A stretch of 64,000 nt of DNA from Heterodera schachtii (GCA_023374025.1 SIJG01000003.1:1263081-1327080); one strand, 5' to 3'; positions 9,814 through 22,860 are shown, numbered from the stretch's first letter. The notes: generated from the letters alone by a model not told the origin. Numbers and translations: made by a program.

Positions 9814-10758
9814 TAGGGATGATATTTTTAGGTGCCAAAAACTGCCAAAATAGGTAGGTTTTAGGTTCTAAAAAACCCCCAAAATAGGTGCTAAAAATGG
9901 GAAAATAGGTGCCAAAAAGTTTCAAATTTAGGGGTGTAAAATCGAAAAATTTCTTCAAAAAGCAAAAATATTATGTCAACTTATTAAGGACATATATAAT
10001 TTTCAAAATTAAAAATTCTCGTCAAGAAAATAAACAAATAAACTTTGGAGGTGAATTTTTGAGAAATTTTTCATTTTTAGGGGGTTTTTTAAAAATTTTT
10101 GGGTCGATTCTTTGGGGTGTATTTTTCGGGTCTGTATCGTTTCGGCGCCGCCGTTTCGGCGCCAGCCCAAGTTTTCAGACTATAACTTTTTTGTTTATTA
10201 ACCAAATCTAACAATCTTGGTATCATTCGAAAGCTTAACATGTTTAGAAGCTATTTCTAAGATATTGCTTCGCGATTAGACAATTATCAAAAAAGTTGTA
10301 ACATGAAATTACAAAAAAACCCAAAATTTTGTAAGTTTTTTCTTTATAACTTTTTTAAAGACTAGAAAATCTTTTCGCCTTTTGTAAGGTTAATAGAACA
10401 TGTGGGGAGCTTTCGAATGATACCAAGATCGTTAGATTTGATCGACAAATGAAAAAATTATAATCAAAAAACTAAGGCTGGCGCCGAAACGGCGGCGCCG
10501 AAACGACCTAGTCCCGTATTTTTCGTTTTTATTGCATTTTTGTTAACAAATTTGGGCAAAACGCCAAAATAGGTGAAAATAAGTTCTTAAATTTTTTTTT
10601 AGGTTTTTTAGGTGCTAAAAATAAAAACCTAGAAAATAGGTGCTGCTAATAACTCGAAAAGTAGCTTAACAACAGCCCAAAAAAACATGTTTTTCGTGCG
10701 TTTCAGGCCACGGAGAGCTCAGGAAAAAATAAGTAAAAACCTAAAAATATCATCCCTA
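9814..10758. mobile_element. hAT-type element, TIR TAGGGATGATATTTTTAGG, TSD ATGATGAA
   Basis: Inverted termini TAGGGATGATATTTTTAGG and CCTAAAAATATCATCCCTA are flanked by ATGATGAA at 9806-9813 and 10759-10766. Subterminal arrays repeat AAATAGGTGCCAAAAA-type motifs. A second palindromic element is nested inside at 10129-10515. No transposase ORF is seen. Confidence 0.92.
10129..10515. mobile_element. Nested foldback element, ~10-bp TSD GTATTTTTCG
   Basis: A perfect inverted pair of about 30 bp built on CGTTTCGGCGCCGCCG lies near both ends. GTATTTTTCG is duplicated at 10119-10128 and 10516-10525. Internally it contains TTGGTATCATTCGAAAGC and its inverse, shared with the palindromic elements at 43292-43660 and 45575-45865. 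A 9-10-bp TSD fits Mutator-like elements; no transposase supports this directly. Confidence 0.75.
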
Positions 10759-11309
10759 ATGATGAATGATTTTATTAGCATTTTCCCCCTTTTTCCAAAA
10801 GTATTTGGAAATGTTCTTCAATTCATTGAGGAAAGAAATTAAACTTAATTCTCCTTGATAAGTGTTCTTAAATACTGAAATTATTAGGAAGACAAATTTT
10901 ACTTTATTATTTTTAAAATTCAAAATTTATTTAACTTTCAAAAATTAATAAATGAAAAATTGAAAATAATATAAAATTAAAACAAACCTTCAACATACAA
11001 TTGGAAAAAATATTCATAGAAAACATGCAAATTTATAAAGGAAATAAAAGATATAAGAAAGCATTTCTAAGTTCTCAATTTTTTCGAAGATGACAACTGG
11101 TAGGGTTGAACAAAAAAATGATTTAGTTAAAATTGTCGAGAGCAACTCCTTTGTCGGTTATGAAATCTTCATGAAAATTCGAAAAAAAAAATGAAAGTAA
11201 CTTTTGAAAATAAAAAATAAATTTTGCAACGAATAGCATTTTTAAAAAACGGTTAGTTTGTGTTAAATTGTAAATAATACACTTTTCTAAATTTGTTATA
11301 CAATTTTTT

Positions 11310-11800
11310 CAGATTAATAAATCATATTTTAGCTCAGACTTAATCAATTTTGGTATTGAGTGATTCTCTACGTATCTGTCCTCTATTCCCTTAAGTTTAC
11401 TTTTTTTTAAATCTAGCAAAGATTTACGAAAAATCCAACCCAAAAATTTACTTTTGGTATGGCTCAGGTGAAGTCTGACAATTTTCATGCATTTAAACGT
11501 CCTATAATTTTTATATGACCATAAAAATATGAAACGCTCAAATTTCAAAATTTTGCGATGGGATTCCAACACCGAATTTGACGAAATCGAATTGAAAAAA
11601 GGGCAATTTTTAGGTCAAATTTTGAAACCTTAGGGAATTTTGTGGCACGGCGGCGCCGATAGGTTCCGCCGGGAATAATTTTTGTGATTTAATGAATTTT
11701 GTTAAGAAAAATTATTCAAAATTTCAATAATTTTTTCTCTTTTTCCCCTTCGCCGGCGACCTCCCGCCTGCAATGGTCATCCTTGATAGTGTAAAAATTG
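11310..11800. repeat. Dispersed repeat, copy 1 (copy 2 at 34410-35140)
   Basis: Both copies run from AGATTAATAAATCATATTTT through GGTATTGAGTGATTCTCTAC, GCATTTAAACGTCCTATAAT-like and GGCACGGCGGCGCCGATAGG to CGCCGGCGACCTCCCGCC. Copy 2 has extra internal insertions. An 87-residue ORF on the minus strand here has no recognisable family. 10770-11300 shows nothing else. Confidence 0.8.
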
Positions 11801-12094
11801 ACCATTTTTAAACAGATTTTCACTGAAAATTGGTAATTTAAGGGTCAAATTTTGAAATTTTTAGGGCAAAACATCACATCTGGCTATCCTGGATTAAAAA
11901 AACAAAAGATTTATTATTATTTTATAAATTCAAAATATGTTTCAAAAAAAGTTAGGGACAAATTATGGAGTCTAATTTTTTCGAAATTTAGTTTAGCCCC
12001 ATTGAGAGTTTTATAGGTTCGGCTCACAATTAACACGAAATCAACCAAAAACTAACCTCAGATCTGTCGCCTCGCCACCAGAGATGATTATAAT

Positions 12095-12696
12095 CAGGGA
12101 ACGAATTTATATGTTTTTACACAGTTTTTTTTACAAATATGCTATCGCATGAAAAGCACAAAAATAGCATTTCTACTTGGTGCATTGTAATCAGAGCGAC
12201 TTTTTAGCACATAAAAACATATCTTGGACTTTTTGCTCATAAAAAAATATTTTGTGGTTTTGGTCTTTTTGGCACATTTTTTGGCGATTTTTTGAAAAAA
12301 TTTGAGTTTTTTCCACAAAGTAGCTTTTTTTTTTTTGGCACCGAAACCCTTGGAAAATGTCCAAAATTTTTCTTTTTTGCACTTTTATCTCTTTAAGGTC
12401 TTTTTAATTTTTACGGCAAAATATGAATTTTAGAGAAGAAAATTCCAAAAAATAAGTAAATGTTTGAGAGCGAGAAAAAGATTTACGTAAAAAAGCATTG
12501 AAATGCGTTTGATTTGCAATTATACTAGAAAATGGATAAAAAAAATGAGAAGAAATTACTTTGTTTTTTGAGCAGTTTTGTCTAAATTTTGGCACATATT
12601 TTTGCCTTTTTTGGGGTTTTTAGCACATATTTTGGGGTTTGGCACGTATATATATGTACATATTTGGAGTTTTTAGCACTATAAATCCGTTCCCTG
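12095..12696. mobile_element. hAT-like element, TIR CAGGGAACG, imperfect TSD
   Basis: Starts CAGGGAACGAATTTAT and ends ATAAATCCGTTCCCTG, an inverted pair with one extra base. Flanks are ATTATAAT (12087-12094) and GTTACAAT (12697-12704), six of eight matching. Subterminal motifs of the type TTTTTAGCACATA recur at both ends. Confidence 0.7.
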
Positions 12697-12924
12697 GTTA
12701 CAATCAATTTGAATATTATGATGACATTCATACTCTCCTTCTGGGTTAAATTTGCGAGGAGAATGACACTCTTTAGTAATGCAAAAAGGCTCATTTTTCA
12801 ATGATGGAATTGAAACATTGGATAATTTACGAATGTGAAATTAATAATCGAACTTTGGTATTTAAATACACAAAAATGTTTGGCCAATATTTTTACACTC
12901 ATTTTTCAAAAATATGATAAAATG

Positions 12925-13390
12925 GGGGTCCGTCCGGTGATGCCGTTAGGCGCAGACGGGAAAATTTTTGAAAACTTTAATGCTATTATTATGAAATTGC
13001 TTAAAATTCCAAAAAAATTGCAGAAAATTATTACTTTTTTTTTGGATTTCGGGGCGGGGGGCATTAGCCGCCTCAGCCCCTTCCCCCGCCCCCTGCCTAC
13101 GCCCTTGTGGGGGAGGGGGGGGGGGGGGGGGGTCAGCGGCCAATCGGCCAATTTTGCGAGGGACTTTCAACACCGAATTTAACAAATTTTTTGCTTTTCA
13201 AAACCGCTTTTTTGCGGTGCACTTTTTCCTTAATTCTTTTGCGGAAGGTTGGTGCCGTAGGTCATCCTTAACAGTGTAAAAATTTCTCGTTTTCCGAGAC
13301 TAAAAACCCGAGACGGGAACCGAGACCGGGAAGCGAAAAACCCTAGAAATTTCCCGAGTCGGGAATCGAGACTCTCGCACATCCCTAATG
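12925..13390. repeat. GC-hairpin dispersed repeat plus CGAGA-motif relic
   Basis: 12925-13080 carries a diverged copy of the window's GC-hairpin repeat. 13116-13132 is a run of G. 13285-13385 holds CCGAGAC/GAGACTCTCG motifs and ends GCACATCCCTA, like the terminus of a hAT element whose left end is missing. No gene is seen between 12697 and 13679. Confidence 0.55.
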
Positions 13391-13679
13391 AATTAGGTGA
13401 TTTTTTAATATTTTAAATTTCAGAAAAATTTCACGAATGGAAATTTGCTGAAATATTTGGGACAAGTTATTTGGATGTTTTCTCCTGATTTTCGGTTTAA
13501 TTTTTTGCCAAATTTTTCCATTTTATTTTCGAATGGGATATTTTCACTGCAAATTGTAATTTCTGTGAATTTATAATTTATAAATAAAATGAAATTTTAC
13601 ATTTTGTAATTCTTGCATTCATATGCATCGAGAAGTCAAAAAATCGGCATTTTCCCAAATCTAATTCACTTCCGCCGAA

Positions 13680-16433
13680 TTAAAGATGGCACTTTACGTT
13701 CTTTTTCACCTCCGCTGGTGGAGACAATGGCCTAAATGTTTAATTCGAATTGATGAATAAATTTTCTACACTTGTTCATGAATTTTATGGAAAAAAAACA
13801 AAAAAAGGTGGGCGCCTTTTGGGTCAGGTCCATAACAAGAAAAAATTTCAGATGGGAGCCGAAGACCTTTTTTTTTTGCTTTTCGGTGTAAAAATCTTTT
13901 TCTTCAGTATTCTTTAAAAAATTTAAGTGTCTGAGCGCAAAGACAGGAATTTGAAGCCTTTTTTCGCAAAAAAATTACTTCTTTTTTTGCCATTTTGGAG
14001 TCATCAAAAATTAAGGTAAAATTGAGGCCCGGGGTGCCGATAAGTGCCGCTGGAAAATTTTTTTGATGTTTTAATGCATTTTGTTAAAAAAAATTGATTA
14101 CAAAATTTTTAAAAATTGCCAATTTTTCCTGGAAAATTTTTCGTTCAAAATAAAAAAAACCCTATAGTCACAATAGCCTTTTTGCTCATTGGCGACTAAA
14201 CTATTTTGTGGATGAAATTTTTAAATTATAGATCCTGTGAGTAAAATACATATAGGTAACTGCTTTATGTAGCTCCTTTTAAGTTTTTTTAAAGTTTGGC
14301 TATCTACCGATTTTTTTTTAAATTTTCTCCTCTCTCTTGTTTTCCGAATAAAATGGGCTTTCTAAACCATACGAGAGCCTAATTTTCTGACAATTGATGG
14401 TACATTCTTAAAAATCCACCATTTTAGTCTCCTGCGAACATTGGCATGATTTTGAATTCTTGTTTATTGTTCGGAGTCCTGAGTTTTCTCTATTAGCTTA
14501 CAAAATTTGAAAAAAGGCCAATTTTAAAACGGACATTTTTGCTTTAAAAAAAAATCACAGAGGTAACTCAGGACATAGACAAAAAAGACAAGATTGCAAC
14601 ATTTAGTTACTTTTGAGCAAAGTTATGCTAATTTTTCCCCGAAAAATAGCTAAAATGGCATTTGAAAGGAAGGTGCCAGCTCCACCATTTGTGCCGTGGC
14701 TGCTAGCTAACCCAATGCAATTGCTGGCGCCAGTTAAGCGAAAGTGGACATTGTTCAAAGTGTTCGAATTTTCGCTTTTCCTCTGCGCCGCCGCCCTCCC
14801 CCAAATTGGGCATCGCTTCAGCAGCCAATGATTGAAAATGAAACCCCACGGCTCTTTTTGCAGTGTCAGCCTTTCTTTGGTCCGTCTATTGACCAATTCA
14901 AATTGCACAATTGGCGTTGAGACGCGAAGAATAAATTGGATTTTGTAGCTGGCAGAAGGAGGAGGAGGAGAAGAAGTGGTGGCACGGAGAAATGCCTAAT
15001 GGGAAAGCAAATTGAACTTTAGCCAAAATTTAGGCCTTTTATGTATAAAAACAAGTTCTAGTGCACTTTATGAGTCCAACCGATTTTATAGGTCCAATTA
15101 ATTAACAAAACTTCGTTTTTATAATAATAACTAGAGAACGAATTTTGAGGCATATGCCTTTTTTCTGCGTATTAGTTTCGATATATTAAGCATAAATTAC
15201 ACATTTTCCACTTTGTTTGAAGCTTCTACGTTGACTCTTATTATGCATTTAATGCCTTTTTTGGCATTTTCCGAAAATTCCTTAACAAAAATGTAATAAA
15301 AAAGAAAAATACACCTCTAAGAAATGACCCGAAAATTTTTTTAAAAAATACACCCCTAAGAATTGAAAAATTTTCTAATATTGTTCGCCAAAATTTAATT
15401 TTTTTCCTAGATAAAAATTTTAGGTTTAAAATTTTCCTTATCCGAAAAAAAAAATTATAAAATATTTGATAATCATTTAACTCACGAAAAATTAGTTTTT
15501 TGATTAAGTTTTACGAGTTTTGCTCACTAAAAAACGTTAAAAAATTTTTTAAATGCCTTTTTTCAGGGATTTTGTGCCTTTTTAATGCCTTTTTTTCAAT
15601 TTTTTGGTGCATATTATAGTGCCTTTTTCGAGATTTTTGGTGCTTTTGGAATGATACCAAAAATATAGAGTTTGTTCGAACATGAACAGAGTTATTGTAG
15701 AAAAAACAGGTTTGGTTAATTGATTGGACTCATAAAGTACACGAGTAGAACCTAAAAACAACCATGGCACCCTCAACCCCCCCCCCCCCCCCCCGCCCCG
15801 CATCCGTCTTCTACTCACTAGAGACCGAGCTGAACTTTTGTCCGGCAAAAATGCAGGTCAAGCAGGGGCTTTACGAGCCGACAAACAACAAATTTAACAT
15901 TTATCTTTGCCATTTGCATCAAATCCATGTTTTTTTCAAAATGCCAAAGTCACAGCAACACAACCCATACATTTACAAAATATGGGTGACGACGACTCAA
16001 CACCTCTTTTAATTTGTTGACCCATTCATTTGTTCGTGATGCATTATGAGTCCGGCAACACAATCGCTTGGGCTGCCCGTCTTTTGTCGGAGTGTGCAAC
16101 CATTTGGACAACATTTGGGCTGCAGTTGCATTTGGCCCATCATCACCGATCAAATCGGGGAACAAATGCCCGGAATCAACGGAGTTAATGTTGAGATCAG
16201 TGAGAATTGTTGGCGAAGTGAGGCGAAGCAAAATGCTCAGTTGAACACCATCAGAAAAGGACAAATGGCGAATGTTTGTCGCAAAAAGCGGCCAAATTCG
16301 ACGGACAAAAACATTCCAAATCGGTTGGACATCGATTTTGTATGACAACGGCAAATACAAATACAAATTGGTGCCTCTGTCAAAAATTTGTTTATTTGAA
16401 CGGAGAAATGTGATGACAGAGTGATCAATGTGC
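13680..16433 (-). pseudogene. F-box-like family gene, exons 3-5 only (5'-truncated)
   Basis: Three exons fit the family's shared structure. Exon 3 (16004-16433) encodes HIDHSVITFLRSNKQIFDRG, then a block ending EWVNKLKE. Exon 4 (14712-14995) begins AFLRATTSS and carries FELVNRRTKERLTL and WLLKRCPIWG. Exon 5 (13680-13731) encodes PLSPPAEVKKNVKCHL and a stop. Lengths 430, 284 and 52 keep one open frame if two nucleotides are supplied by a missing exon 2. No exon 1 or 2, and so no F-box-like N-terminus, is found upstream, where the minus-strand context is non-coding. Introns are 1008 and 980 bp, much longer than the usual 50 bp, and filled with repeat debris including a C homopolymer at 15778-15794. 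If unspliced, exon 4 reads through to 14603 because the stop used by sister genes is TTA here. Probably a dead partial duplicate. Confidence 0.75.
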
Positions 16434-17140
16434 CTGAAGCGGAATATGATTTTTTTGTGTAAGATTAAAATGCTTTGGCTCTATTGCAGTTTACACGACC
16501 ATAAATAACCTGATAAGTTTAATGGACAATAATTTTCATTGAAGTATCCAAATTATACATTCTTAGTATCATTTGACAGCCTAAATGTGCTTTTTTAGTA
16601 AGGATCTGATTTAATTTATAAGTTTTTACCCTTATTTTGGCATTTCGTCTTTGTTTTCGCTTTATTTCGCGTTTTTTAAAATTTTTCATATAAAATTCAC
16701 AAATTCTTGATACAATTAAAAAAGTTTTTTTTTTTTGATGCGATCAGATTTTTTGGGAAATTTTCAAAAATTTACAAATAAATTTGTTTTTATTGACCAA
16801 ATTTGGTTTTGAGACTTTATTTGTTTTAAAAAAATGTATTCAAAAACTTCGAATATTTTTACTATTTGCAACTGTAATCAATAGGGCTTCCTTTTTTAGG
16901 CATATGCCTAAAATTTTTCGCAATTAATACAATACATTAACAAGGGGTGCGCCGGCGCACCCCCCCGCGTCGTAATGGGCCTGGCGCACCCCCCCCCCCC
17001 CCACGTGCGTCGTAAGGGGGGCGGCTGTAAAGGAGGGGGGGTCGTCGTGGGGTGGGTCGTACCGAAAGGGGAAAAAGTTAAAATTTGAACAATTTCCTTA
17101 GCAAAACGCCTACAAAATTCAAAAAATTTTCTTCATTTAG

Positions 17141-17231
17141 GCCATTGTCTCCACCAAAGGCGGGCAAAACGAATGCAAAAAGTCATCTGAAAATGAATCC
17201 CGGGCCCAGCGGAGAGCGGAAGAAAAAGTGA
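17141..17231 (+). pseudogene. Isolated last exon of the F-box-like family
   Basis: CATTTAG then GCCATTGTCTCCACC is the same acceptor and exon start found in the last exon of the minus-strand family genes, here on the plus strand. The 91-nt frame encodes (G)PLSPPKAGKTNAKSHLKMNP and more to TGA at 17229-17231, with correct phase. No other family exon lies on this strand nearby. 17232-18060 holds nothing I recognise. Confidence 0.65.
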
Positions 17232-18061
17232 ATGAATAATTAATTGACAAATGATCGATCATTATGAATGGAAATTGATCTGTTAATTGTTCCTCACTTC
17301 TCTTTGTTTCGTCTTTCTTTGAATACATTAATTGTATGGATTTTGGCTGTAAATTTCTATTTTGAGTGTATATTTTTAAAAATTTCAAAAAAGTCGTTCT
17401 TTAGGGGTGTAATTTTTATTTTATTGCATTTTTCTTATAAAAATTTCCAAAGTATGCCCAAAAACCAAAAACTGTCGTATTTCTTCTCGAAAATCCCCAA
17501 ATTATTGCATTTATATGGACCAAAAGGCACAGAAATGCTATTGTTACCCTCTTCTTCAAAAGAATTTATCAAAAATCTTTCTAAAAAAGTCATTTTTTTG
17601 AGAATTTCCAAAAAATCGACCTTTATAGTGTAAATTAATTGCATTTGGTGGGCGGTAGTCCTTCGGAATTGGTGTCCCAACTTGGAAAAGGACAAAAAAT
17701 TTTCTTTACACTTTTTTAAGTTACGCTGCCGAACTCTTTTTGCAAAACTATAGATTTTATCTATAATTTTTCATTAAGTAGTTGATTTTTTCAAATTTTT
17801 AAAAAATTCTTTGAGGCAAAAACCAATATTCAGAATGGTGCAGAACTCATAAATAGCATTGGAACAGAACATAAAAATTAAGCCTTTGATCCTAGAATTA
17901 ATTTTTCATAAAAATTTTCTCCGGCGACGAGCAGACAAATTTGAGGACTTTAAAATTATTTTTAAATCAATTTGAGTTGAGTTTCTAAGAGTGGCTCTCC
18001 ATCTCCCAATCAGTATAAATCTAAGTAATTTGCGTAAAACTATAATAACTATGGTTCGAAA

Positions 18062-21000
18062 TTATATCGAAATTCCATACTCTCCTATAACAAATGGTGT
18101 GTTCTTTTTCAGGAGGTGAAACAAAGGCGCAGCAATTTCTCCAAATCCGTAGATGAACTTTCGATAATACGTCATGAAACCGAGAAATGAATGCAATTGC
18201 TTTTTGGTCGACGGCAAAGGCAGCTCAATGACAGGCCTTACTTTATCAGCATTCATTTTCAAACCGCGACGAGTTAACACATGTCCCAGAAATGGCAATT
18301 CGGATGCAGAAAAACGACATTTTTCAATTTTTAATTTCAGCTCGGCATCTTTTATCCGTTCAAACACAATTTCTAAATGCTTCAAATGCTGTTCAAACGA
18401 TTCTGATGCCACCAAAATATCATCGATGTATACGAAAACAAAGTCGTTGATCAAATCCTCAAAAAGCCGTGACATAAACCGTTGGTAAGTCGCAACGGCA
18501 TTGCAAAGCCCGAATGGAAGAACGGTAAACTCGTGCAACCCGAATTCAGTGACAAATGCGGTCTTTTCAATGGATTTTTCTTCCATTCTGATTTGCCAGT
18601 AGCCCGAAAGGAAGTCGAGGGTTGAGAAGTATTTCTTTCCTCCCAATGCGAGAAGATGTAATCAATGTTCGGCAACGGGTATGCGTCTTTAACTGTGACC
18701 GAGTTAATCCCTCGATAGTCAACACAAAATCTTAAGCTTCCATCGCGTTTCGGCACAAGGACAATGGGACTTGCCCATGGCGATTTTGATGGACGAATTA
18801 ATCCTCTACTTAAATAATCCTGAAGCATTGACGAAACTTTTTTACGATGCGCAAATGGCAGCGGACGCATCCGGCCTCGAATTGGTGCGGCATCACCAGT
18901 GTTAATGAAATGTTGAGCTATTTCAGTTTGCGTCAGTTCGCTGTCGTCGAGTGCAAAAATTTGTTCGAAACTGATTATCAAACTTTCCAATTCGTCCGCC
19001 TCGTGTTGCTGAGACATGCCAATACGAGTTCGTAAAATTTCTTTTACTTGATCAGTACGCATGTTTTCATTAGCGTTTGTGACGCTGCTGACGAAGAACG
19101 GAGGGAAAAACGAATGTTCTAATTCGTGTCATTCATCGGCATGCTCGACCAATGCGACACTATCATTCGCTTCAAGTGTAATTGGAATTGACGAAAAGTT
19201 TGTGATTGGCACAGTGATTTGTCCGTTTTTGCTGGATGTTAAGGTAGGCTCAATTCTTAATTGCTCATCCAAATCATTTTTTCCTATTACAGTGACTTCT
19301 TTGTCTTCTTGTCCATTGGCCATTGACAATTCGACAAGAGTGGATGATTGAGGCAGAGTGTGACTCGATAGATGATATGTGCCGAATTTGCATGTGTTTC
19401 CATCGGGGAGAATTCAACAACATTCATGTTGACTTTGTCGATCAGCTTAAATCCCAATTGATTCAAAGCATTGGTTCCGAAGAGAAGATCGTAACCAAAC
19501 GACGACTGAGCAACAAACATGCGAACTCGCGCCGTTTGTGTTCCTCTCGTGATTGGCAAACAAACTATCCCGAAACATTTCACTTCTTTACCATTTATGT
19601 CAACAATGCGTCGTTCCAAATGGGAAATAATATCATTCTTGTCCACTTTATCCATAATTTGTGCAAAAAATTCGGCTGAAATCAGCGAAATTTGCGCACC
19701 CCCGTCCAACATTGCATCCGACTGGCGTTCGAAAACAGAGACTTTAGCAACGATTATCTTTCCAACAAGGGGGCTTTCATCGGAAACATCGACGGCATTT
19801 GACTTGTTCACTGCATTTTGGAAGAAACTTTCGATTTGCGGCCGGTATTCAGCATTCACGGCACCAGCCAGCAAATCATTCCGTTTTGGTGGTTCATTGT
19901 TTTGCTCAACGAGGTAATTCTGGCGGAGGAAATTCCTTGATGCCGGGAATTGTTGTCCACTTTTGTTAGGAGCTTGCCTATTCCAATTTAAAGGCGCAGC
20001 GTTAGCCCCTGAACCTTGGTGTTTTGCGATTTGATTTTGGTTCTCTTGAAAGGAACGAAATTTTGGTGGAGCCGTACAATTCCGAGATACGTGGCCATTT
20101 TGACCGCAGTTATAGCATGTAACCCGGTATGACGGAGTTGAGCCAAGCTCCGGTTTGGGCCAATTATTTGAGTTTGAGCGATTATTTGGTGGATAATTGT
20201 TGGCTGGACCCGTTGAGTTTGTCATTGGGCGTTGGTACTGTTGATTAGGCCGCAGTGCACTTCTAGCAGCCAACTGAGTTGCTTCAGCTCGTGCGGCTTG
20301 CGCGATAAACTCATCAAATGTTGCGCCTGGTCTACGCGTCATTTCAAGAGTGATCGCTAACTCAGGGTTAGACATGGCCCTTATAAAATGCATGACTGAA
20401 TATTCGTCGTATTGTTGTTCGGTTAGACCCGGATAAGCACGGCGGACCAAACCCGAAATTCTGGTTCCCAGCTCATCGACACTTTCGTTCGATCGACGTT
20501 GAACTCCCCGCATCAGCTGGTCAAAAGACGTCAATTGTTTGGCGTCCGTGTCGTCCAGTTGCCGAATTATCGTTCTTTTAATGAGTTGATAATCATGGCG
20601 GTTTGCGGCCACAGCAGAATTGAAGGCCCTCTCAGCCTTGCCAAAACATTTTGAGCGTAGCGCTCGCAACCGTTTATCTTCGGGCCACTCTTCTGTCGCA
20701 ACATCAAATTGCTTGAAGAAAGCATTCACCGAATCGGAACCTCTGTTGCCGTCCAGGTTCGGGATTGCGTTGAGTGTCATCGTGCATGAAAAACCGTCGA
20801 GGCTTCGGATAGCCTGTGCCATCATGCCATCAAATACCAGTCCAGGGTGGACCAGTCGCTGGTCGCATTCAAGACGATTTTGCTGATTGCCTCTCATGGG
20901 CAGGTCTTGGCTGGAATTTGGGCGTTGCTGTCCTTGCTGAAACTGAAATCCTTCATCCTGGTAACCGCGGTGTCTCTGTGCATAGGCATGTGGCGGAGGA

Positions 21001-21695
21001 ATTCGCCGAACGTGCGGTTGTTGGCCCTCAACAACCGGTTGCTGTGTGAGCCTTATCTGCTGTTCTCTTTGCCGCTCAAAATTAACCGCAGCATTTTCGT
21101 ACAACTGGCCATTGGGTCGGCAAGCAATCGGATTGACTGCTTGTGGATGTTTCAATGCAGGGAGATTATGCGCGACTGGGGTTGGCATTTGATTTTGCAT
21201 GAAATTCATAACCCTAATTTGGTTTTGGATGACGCTCAAATTTTCCGGAAGTTGCATTCTTAGGTCTCGCTGCAGAGCGCTTAGGTTTTGCTCGTTAAGC
21301 GGTGTTGAAAACGCTCGCAACCCATGTGCGTCCAATGCATCGTTTCCAAAACTCCCTCTATCCCCAGCTTCAACTCCGTTTTCCAAATTTTGTTGCACCA
21401 TACCGTTGACATTTTGTTCGTCGCCGTTTTCCATTTCGTCGTACTCCAATTGTTAGTCCGGCGCGCTTTGATCCATTCCTCCGTAAAGCAGGCGACGACG
21501 AATCTCAGTCTCTGCTAAAACATTTTCATGATTGTCGTCCAGTTGCCGGTTTTCGTTGTTCGCTAAGGGCGAGATCGGTCTGCCCACCAAAACTCCAAAA
21601 CTTTCAGCCCTAAATGCGTTTCCATCGCGGTCAACAATGATTCCCTGGTTGAGTGCCCTCGTCCGGGTTAGTGGGGGCGTTCGGAGAACAGGCAT
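18062..21695 (-). pseudogene. Ty3/gypsy retrotransposon gag-pol, truncated and degenerate
   Basis: Reading from the right: an open leader (21695-21453) ends in an in-frame TAA. A 720-residue frame (21449-19287) then holds a Gag core, one CCHC zinc knuckle (CYNCGQNGHVSRNC) and an aspartic-protease-like segment with DGG where the family normally has DSG or DTG. The frame shifts near 19300, meets TGA at 19129-19131, resumes as the start of reverse transcriptase (residues [19 protein letters not shown]), shifts again near 18650 and continues through the polymerase motif YIDD to about 18085, where homology stops. RNase H and integrase are missing. I find no LTR pair. The element is an old 3'-truncated fragment, unlike the young copy at 50451-56135. 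Confidence 0.9.
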
Positions 21696-22334
21696 TTTGT
21701 TTGAGCTACCGCAGAGGTACTACTCAACAAAACAAAAACAAAGTTAAACGGAGATCCTCGAAAAACGGCACGATTTGTCGGTGGTTTGTCGATGTCCACA
21801 CTTATCGCAACAATGCGTTATTTGTGGGACACAAATTCAACTCGAAGAAAAGCGCAACAATGCGTTATTTATTCAGAATCGCAGCTATGCGTTTTTCTGA
21901 AATGTCGCTTGCTCCTCGTCCTCACTTTGTTGCTTTATTGCCCCTGGCAGACAGGCAAGCAATAAACGGCGAGATAACGAACCCCGGCAAACGGGCTATT
22001 CGCTTTGATGAACAACTAAGTAAAGCTCCGACAGACGGACTACTTCACTTTTGTTGAATTCCCGTGAACCACAAATTTCTCCCTTCCAATTTTGTTCCCG
22101 AGCTCGCCCTTTTTCGAAAAACCAAAAATTCCCGGCACCGCTTACTCAGTTGACCAGGAGCGCCACGTGCAAAACTTGCGGTCCAATTCGTCGGAGAGAG
22201 GGGGTTGGCTCGTCTCTGTTGCTGTTCACTTCGTCTGTCTTTGCTTCTTCTCCAAAACTCCAAAATTGCCGACTTTCAAAGTTCGGCTCGTCTCGAAAAG
22301 CGGACCGGACCAAATAATTAAAAGCACAGGAAGG
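21696..22334. other. Probable gypsy leader or flank, no gene recognised
   Basis: Higher GC than its surroundings and continuous with the gypsy gag on its left, so it may be untranslated leader of that element. Short ORFs on both strands have no family resemblance. No primer-binding site or LTR end could be assigned. Confidence 0.35.
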
Positions 22335-22860
22335 ACAACGGGGCCAATGCTTATTAATTAAGGAAGGCGAAATAGTCGGGGACAGTTCAATTTATTTGAT
22401 TTAAATTCAATGCGAAGACGACGGAAAATTAAGAGTCCACACACAAAATATTTAGAGAAGAAAAAGTCTGAGGTCCAAATTTGTGAAAACCAAAATAGAA
22501 TGAATAAAGGAAAGCACAAGGGAGAAGAAAAGCAAAGGAATATCGATTGAGAAATTAGGAATAAATTAGAGAGAAAAACAAAAGGAAAATAACATATACA
22601 ACGGGGCCAATGCTTATTAATTAAGGAAGGCGAAATAGTCGGGGACAGTTCAATTTATTTGATTTAAATTCAATGCGAAGACGACGGAAAATTAAGAGTC
22701 CACACACAAAATATTTAGAGAAGAAAAAGTCTGAGGTCCAAATTTGTGAAAACCAAAATAGAATGAATAAAGGAAAGCACAAGGGAGAAGAAAAGCAAAG
22801 GAATATCGATTGAGAAATTAGGAATAAATTAGAGAGAAAAACAAAAGGAAAATAACATAT
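22335..22860. repeat. Perfect 263-bp direct tandem duplication
   Basis: 22335-22597 and 22598-22860 begin ACAACGGGGCCAATGCTTAT and end AAAATAACATAT; I saw no difference in reading them side by side. Such identity implies a recent event or an assembly artefact. No coding content. 22861-23860 is AT-rich without recognisable features, apart from a GGTGCCAAAATAGG relic near 23580-23670. Confidence 0.9.

Noticed and set aside
20620..21263. Plus-strand ORFs opposite the gypsy gag
   Set aside because: Shadows of the minus-strand 720-residue gag-protease frame.
22335..22860. LTR pair of the 18-22 kb gypsy element
   Set aside because: The copies are directly adjacent with nothing between, lack TG...CA ends, and lie outside the element.
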